From 2-01-FULL-49-10 sp041652335 (GTDB lineage: Bacteria; Patescibacteriota; Kazan-3B-28; UBA10110), in contig JBAZHL010000002.1 in NCBI GenBank assembly GCA_041652335.1, positions 1 through 42,666 of the forward strand: a stretch of 42,666 nucleotides of DNA, given 5' to 3'. The first letter of the stretch is position 1, and the number at the start of each line of letters is the position of its first letter. The notes under the pieces were generated by a model. That model worked only from the letters and a program-made list of their open reading frames with translations, was not told the DNA's origin and searched no databases. Below are positions 40,055 through 42,666 of this stretch, piece by piece. The position numbers and the translations under genes were made by a program.

Positions 40055-40070
40055 GGAGAGGATTGAGGAT

Positions 40071-40091
40071 GACCCCGATGGGATCGGGGTC
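40071..40091 (-). terminator. Hairpin at the end of efp
   Basis: Nine perfect pairs GACCCCGAT/ATCGGGGTC with a three-base loop; the efp TGA stop (40092-40090) runs into the stem. There is no T-run after it, so it may act as a weak terminator or an mRNA 3' stabiliser. Confidence 0.55.
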
Positions 40092-40650
40092 AATTAGCTC
40101 TTTCAATATATGAGCCGCCCCGGGTATCGATTAACAATGTATCGCCGACCTTGATGAACATGGGGACCTTGAGGGTGAGGCCGGTCTCCAGAGTGGCGTT
40201 TTTAGATGGGTTGGTGACTGTGTCGCCTTTAACGGCTGGGTCGGCTTCGGTAACCTTAAACTTCATTTTGGCAGGTAGCGAGATGCTGATCGGTCGCCCT
40301 TGGTAGTAACGAATCTCGATGTCTTGCCCCTCTATAAGATAATAAATATCTTGGCCCAGAGTTCCGCGAGAGATGGGGAACTGCTCGAAGGTGGCTGTAT
40401 CCATAAAGGTGTAGTCATTACCATCTTGATAGAGGAATTGAGCTTTGCCTTTAGTAATATCGGCAGCCTCAAATTTTTCTTCACCGTGGAAGGTGCGTTC
40501 GATGTTGCTACCGGTTAGTAAGTTTTTAAGGGTAGTCCGCAAAACCGCTCCGCCTCGTCCCATTTTGGAGTGCTGATATTTTACGACTTCGTACGGGGCG
40601 CCCTCTAATTCGATGACGACCCCGGTTTTAAGATCGGTGATGCTGAACAT
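40090..40650 (-). CDS. efp: Translation elongation factor P
   Basis: 186 residues, normal. Three OB-like domains: KOW-type N-domain (LKTGVVIELEGAPYEVVKYQHSKMGRGGAVLRTTLKNLLTG), then DTATFEQFPISRGTL and the C-terminal OB fold with SKNATLETGLTLKVPMFIKVGDTLLIDTRGGSY. EF-P relieves ribosome stalling at polyproline. The tip loop is KMGRGG: position 32 is arginine, where E. coli EF-P has the modified lysine (K34), and the residue before the G is Met rather than Pro. No modification-enzyme genes are visible nearby. It lies 2 nt after rpsR. Confidence 0.95.
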   Translation of the reverse strand: MFSITDLKTGVVIELEGAPYEVVKYQHSKMGRGGAVLRTTLKNLLTGSNIERTFHGEEKFEAADITKGKAQFLYQDGNDYTFMDTATFEQFPISRGTLGQDIYYLIEGQDIEIRYYQGRPISISLPAKMKFKVTEADPAVKGDTVTNPSKNATLETGLTLKVPMFIKVGDTLLIDTRGGSYIERAN

Positions 40651-40652
40651 AT

Positions 40653-40913
40653 TTAATAAGGGATGAACGGCATCAGAGCCATAAACCGACTCTTTTTGAT
40701 AGCAGCCGAGATCATGCGTTGATGCTTGGCGCAGGCGCCACTCCGTCGCCGTGGTTCGATCTTGGCGTAGCGGGAGATATATTTAGACAACATCTTGGCA
40801 TTCTTAAAATCGATGTAGTCGATCTCTTCTTTGCAGAAGTAGCAATACTTCTTAGTGGGTAAGTTGTATCGTGGGAAGGTAGCTGGTTTACGAGGTTTTT
40901 TGTGTAGTGCCAT
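40653..40913 (-). CDS. rpsR: Ribosomal protein bS18
   Basis: 86 residues. Typical bS18: KYCYFCKEEIDYIDFKNAKMLSKYISRYAKIEPRRRSGACAKHQRMISAAIKKSRFMALMPF. Cysteines at CYFC plus CAKHQ form the zinc-binding C+ version. It binds bS6 in the 30S platform. The gene lies between ssb (3 nt) and efp (2 nt), with no rplI next to it as is common in other bacteria. Confidence 0.96.
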   Translation of the reverse strand: MALHKKPRKPATFPRYNLPTKKYCYFCKEEIDYIDFKNAKMLSKYISRYAKIEPRRRSGACAKHQRMISAAIKKSRFMALMPFIPY

Positions 40914-40916
40914 AGT

Positions 40917-41387
40917 TTAAAATGGTATATCTTCTATATCTATTTCGTCTGACTTGGGGGCGCTGACAGCGCCGACTGGCTCGCCGACTGCTGGGGCGGA
41001 TTGGGTCACTGGCGCGGTTTCGGTACTGCTCTGATCGTTGTTCCAACCCATGGATTGAGGGCGATCCAGCACGATCACATCGGAGGCGATCACCTCGGTC
41101 TTATAGCGCTTAACGCCGTCTTGGCCTTCCCAGTTGCGGGTTTGTAGGCGACCTTCGACATAAACGCGCCGACCTTTTTTCATGATCTGGCTAACCACTT
41201 CGGCTAATTTACCCCAAGCCACGATGTCGGTGTACTCTACTGCCTTCTGTAGTTGGCCGGCGGCATCATTCCAGGCTCTATTGGTGGCGATGGCAAAGGA
41301 GGCCACACTTTGACCATTGGGAGTGGAACGGAGCTCCGGGTCACGGGTCAGATTTCCGATCAGCATCACTTTGTTGAGATCACGCAT
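40917..41387 (-). CDS. ssb: Single-stranded DNA-binding protein
   Basis: 156 residues. OB-fold domain about 1-110 (MRDLNKVMLIGNLTRDPELRSTPNGQSVASFAIATNRAW, VEGRLQTRNWEGQDGVKRYKTEVIASDVIVLD), a Ser/Thr/Ala/Pro-rich linker and the acidic C-terminal tip DEIDIEDIPF that recruits replication and repair proteins. Ssb coats single-stranded DNA during replication and repair. Order rpsF-ssb-rpsR is the common bacterial one. Confidence 0.96.
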   Translation of the reverse strand: MRDLNKVMLIGNLTRDPELRSTPNGQSVASFAIATNRAWNDAAGQLQKAVEYTDIVAWGKLAEVVSQIMKKGRRVYVEGRLQTRNWEGQDGVKRYKTEVIASDVIVLDRPQSMGWNNDQSSTETAPVTQSAPAVGEPVGAVSAPKSDEIDIEDIPF

Positions 41388-41427
41388 AGCTTTTTAGTTA
41401 AAAACAATAAAGCTTTTATTTAACGGT

Positions 41428-41955
41428 TTACTCTAAGTCGGCCTTTAAGGCCTCCTCGATCTTTTGGTCTAATTCTTCTTTGCTGATAGGTTCGGTCGGC
41501 TCGGCAGCTACAGTGGGCTCGATTACAGCTGGTGCTGGTTTAACTGTCGGCCGGGCTTCCATCACTGGGGCCATCTTCTCTTTAACTCCAGCTGCGATCA
41601 TCTGTTCTTCTTTTTCGGGAGTGAACAACTGATCGGGGGTGATACCTTCTTTTTCCAACGAGATCACTATGTGGCGCAGTACATCCGGTGCCAGTTCCAG
41701 CTCGTGAGTTAACACGGCGATGGCCTCTGGCCCGATGTTAAAGACAAAGGTGCGGTAAAAACCAAACTCGTTACCCTTGATGATATAGGCTAACTTCTTC
41801 TTGCCCCAATCGCTGGTATCGATCAGCTCACCACCTTTGGCGGTGATGGAGGCTTTAATCCTCTCGGCTGCCTTTTCCGCATCAAACTCCGACAGATCGG
41901 AGGAAATGATTACGGTCAGCTCGTAGGTCTTCTTAACGATTTCGATATCTGCCAT
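41428..41955 (-). CDS. rpsF: Ribosomal protein bS6 with C-terminal extension
   Basis: 175 residues from the ATG at 41955 (Shine-Dalgarno AAAGGA 12 nt upstream). A TTG at 41961 in frame is also possible. The first 105 or so residues are bS6: TYELTVIISSDLSE.. and GKKKLAYIIKGNEFGFYRTFVFNIGP, then VLRHIVISLEK. The remaining 70 are Glu/Ala/Pro rich, ending in an acidic helix (SKEELDQKIEEALKADLE), longer than typical bS6. The gene leads the rpsF-ssb-rpsR-efp operon from the promoter at 42031-42060. A GC-rich hairpin lies in the leader at 41984-42002. Confidence 0.94.
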   Translation of the reverse strand: MADIEIVKKTYELTVIISSDLSEFDAEKAAERIKASITAKGGELIDTSDWGKKKLAYIIKGNEFGFYRTFVFNIGPEAIAVLTHELELAPDVLRHIVISLEKEGITPDQLFTPEKEEQMIAAGVKEKMAPVMEARPTVKPAPAVIEPTVAAEPTEPISKEELDQKIEEALKADLE

Positions 41956-41983
41956 AAGCAAAAGGTTCCTTTCCCATGGGGAT

Positions 41984-42002
41984 CCCCGGGCGAAAGCCGG
42001 GG
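41984..42002 (-). promoter_or_regulatory. GC-rich hairpin in the rpsF leader
   Basis: Six pairs (CCCCGG with CCGGGG) with a 7-nt loop, between the promoter and the rpsF start. bS6-bS18 autoregulatory leader RNAs are known in several bacteria; a match to the conserved motif cannot be established by eye. Confidence 0.4.
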
Positions 42003-42030
42003 GAAAAGGTTAACAATATAAGGTAAGATG

Positions 42031-42060
42031 AGTATAAGGTGAAGCCCGGCTTTTAGTCAA
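42031..42060 (-). promoter_or_regulatory. Promoter of the rpsF operon
   Basis: Minus strand TTGACT (42060-42055), 18-nt spacer, TATACT (42036-42031). Expected start near 42024, leader of about 68 nt. The spacer contains AAGCC-G-GGCTT, a short inverted repeat that might bind a regulator. Confidence 0.75.
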
Positions 42061-42088
42061 CCCCCTTTCGGGGTAGAATAGCAGGTGC

Positions 42089-42117
42089 TTGATAAGAGGT
42101 GATTTTAACCTTAAATA
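42089..42117 (+). promoter_or_regulatory. Possible promoter of tRNA-Ser(GGA)
   Basis: TTGATA (42089-42094), 17-nt spacer, TAAATA (42112-42117). The predicted start falls very close to the first base of the tRNA, which is tight. Confidence 0.4.
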
Positions 42118-42123
42118 GGGTCT

Positions 42124-42213
42124 GGAGAGGTCGCATAGTGGCCTAGTGCGCTCGCTTGGAAAGCGGGTATACTCGCAAGGGTATCGAGGGTTCGAATCCC
42201 TCCCTCTCCGCCA
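42124..42213 (+). tRNA. tRNA-Ser(GGA)
   Basis: Acceptor GGAGAGG (42124-42130) pairs with CCTCTCC (42203-42209), then G and encoded CCA (42211-42213). The anticodon loop CTTGGAAAG carries GGA. It has a long variable arm. No downstream tail duplication is visible in the few bases before the next gene. It is the third serine tRNA in the window (GCU, UGA, GGA). Confidence 0.95.
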
Positions 42214-42240
42214 TAATTTATAGTAGCTAATCTAAAAAAT

Positions 42241-42666
42241 ATGGATGACCAAACTCAGAGTGATAAGGTATGTTGCCCCAAGTTCGATTCTGCGAGATGG
42301 GACGAGAAGGTGTTCAACTGGGAGAATAAGCCATTTATCAAAGAGACCATACCGACATTTTTCCATATGCCCCTTCCGTCGATGATTGGTAGTGCTATTA
42401 CCAAGATGTGGAAGATGGTAGAGGATACCAAAATGGTGCCGGCCGATAAGGAAAGCGTCTTGATATTGTTCTCTGACCCAACGGCTTTTCGGTCGGAGAT
42501 TCATCTTTCAACGACCGGGGCAGTCCCGGGGGCTAACAATGTGACTATGTCCGGAACTTTTGTCGCTAAGGTTTTTGACGGCGGATACAATGCCATTCCG
42601 AAGTTTATAAAGCAGATGGATGAGTATCTGACCGGCAAAGGACAAAAGGCAAAAGGATATTACATC
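42241..42666 (+). CDS. Conserved protein, incomplete at the right edge
   Basis: 142 residues are visible from the ATG at 42241; the frame stays open to the last base. It has an early CCPKFDSARWDEKVFNWENKPFIKE and later GAVPGANNVTMSGTFVAKVFDGGYNAIPKFIKQMDEYL, resembling a family of about 160-residue proteins, often labelled hydrolase or GyrI-like, whose end usually carries further cysteines. I recall the resemblance but cannot verify it. It starts 27 nt after tRNA-Ser(GGA). Function not stated. Confidence 0.65.
   Translation, partial: MDDQTQSDKVCCPKFDSARWDEKVFNWENKPFIKETIPTFFHMPLPSMIGSAITKMWKMVEDTKMVPADKESVLILFSDPTAFRSEIHLSTTGAVPGANNVTMSGTFVAKVFDGGYNAIPKFIKQMDEYLTGKGQKAKGYYI

Overview
The window looks like chromosomal DNA from a Candidate Phyla Radiation (Patescibacteria) bacterium. 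The signs are the short, tightly overlapping genes, the CPR-style type IV secretion set (VirB4, a stand-alone VirB4 N-terminal-like protein, PrgI, a very long VirB6/TrbL-like protein, two tiny VirB2-like pilins), several large anchored surface proteins of unknown role, and the order rpsF-ssb-rpsR-efp with no rplI beside rpsR. TGA is used as a stop (hsp20, galU, rnhB, efp), so the UGA=Gly code of Absconditabacteria and Gracilibacteria is excluded. The class within CPR cannot be settled from this window.

Layout. 1-5280 (minus): a secretion operon virB6-prgI-traC-virB4 read from a near-consensus promoter at 5424-5452; virB4 runs off the left edge. 5592-9231 (plus): two anchored extracytoplasmic proteins. 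9292-10560: tRNA-Ser(GCU), tRNA-Ser(UGA), a small membrane protein and tRNA-Arg(ACG), set among unusual structured non-coding DNA. 10636-13932 (minus): two pilins, a lipoprotein solute-binding protein, GalU and Hsp20. 13977-18359 (plus): a SpoIID-type wall protein, ComFC and a phosphohexomutase, all overlapping; trpS converges on them. 19539-22180 (plus): nucleotidyltransferase, O-antigen-ligase-like protein and a DUF4870 protein. 22189-22482: a tRNA-Ala(GGC) gene surrounded by partial copies of itself. 22557-31131 (plus): leuS, a membrane protein, dnaE and a lipoprotein hydrolase fused to a propeller. 31199-37462 (plus): rplS-rnhB-yraN, nusA-clpC and a PIN/TRAM protein. 37548-38885: a strongly expressed surface protein. 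38882-41955 (minus): ychF, efp, rpsR, ssb, rpsF. The right end holds tRNA-Ser(GGA) and an incomplete gene.

How the genes fit together. The secretion operon and pilins suggest an envelope-spanning conjugation or uptake apparatus. SpoIID, the O-antigen-ligase-like protein, GalU and the phosphohexomutase point to wall and surface-glycan building. The PEGA, NBR1-Ig, Kre9/TIG and hydrolase-propeller proteins probably decorate the cell surface. The remaining genes are translation, replication and proteostasis housekeeping.

The most unusual signal is non-coding. Three tRNA genes (Ser-GCU, Arg-ACG, Ala-GGC) are each followed 122-184 bp downstream by a second copy of their own 3' tail, reaching to or near the CCA. 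The Ser and Ala intervals share a related core of about 50 nt that ends exactly where the copied tail begins. This looks like a family of miniature, gene-less, tRNA-targeting elements. Other structured repeats are a pair of two-tier palindromes, a 124-bp segment with 18-bp perfect inverted ends, and an inverted REP-like pair.
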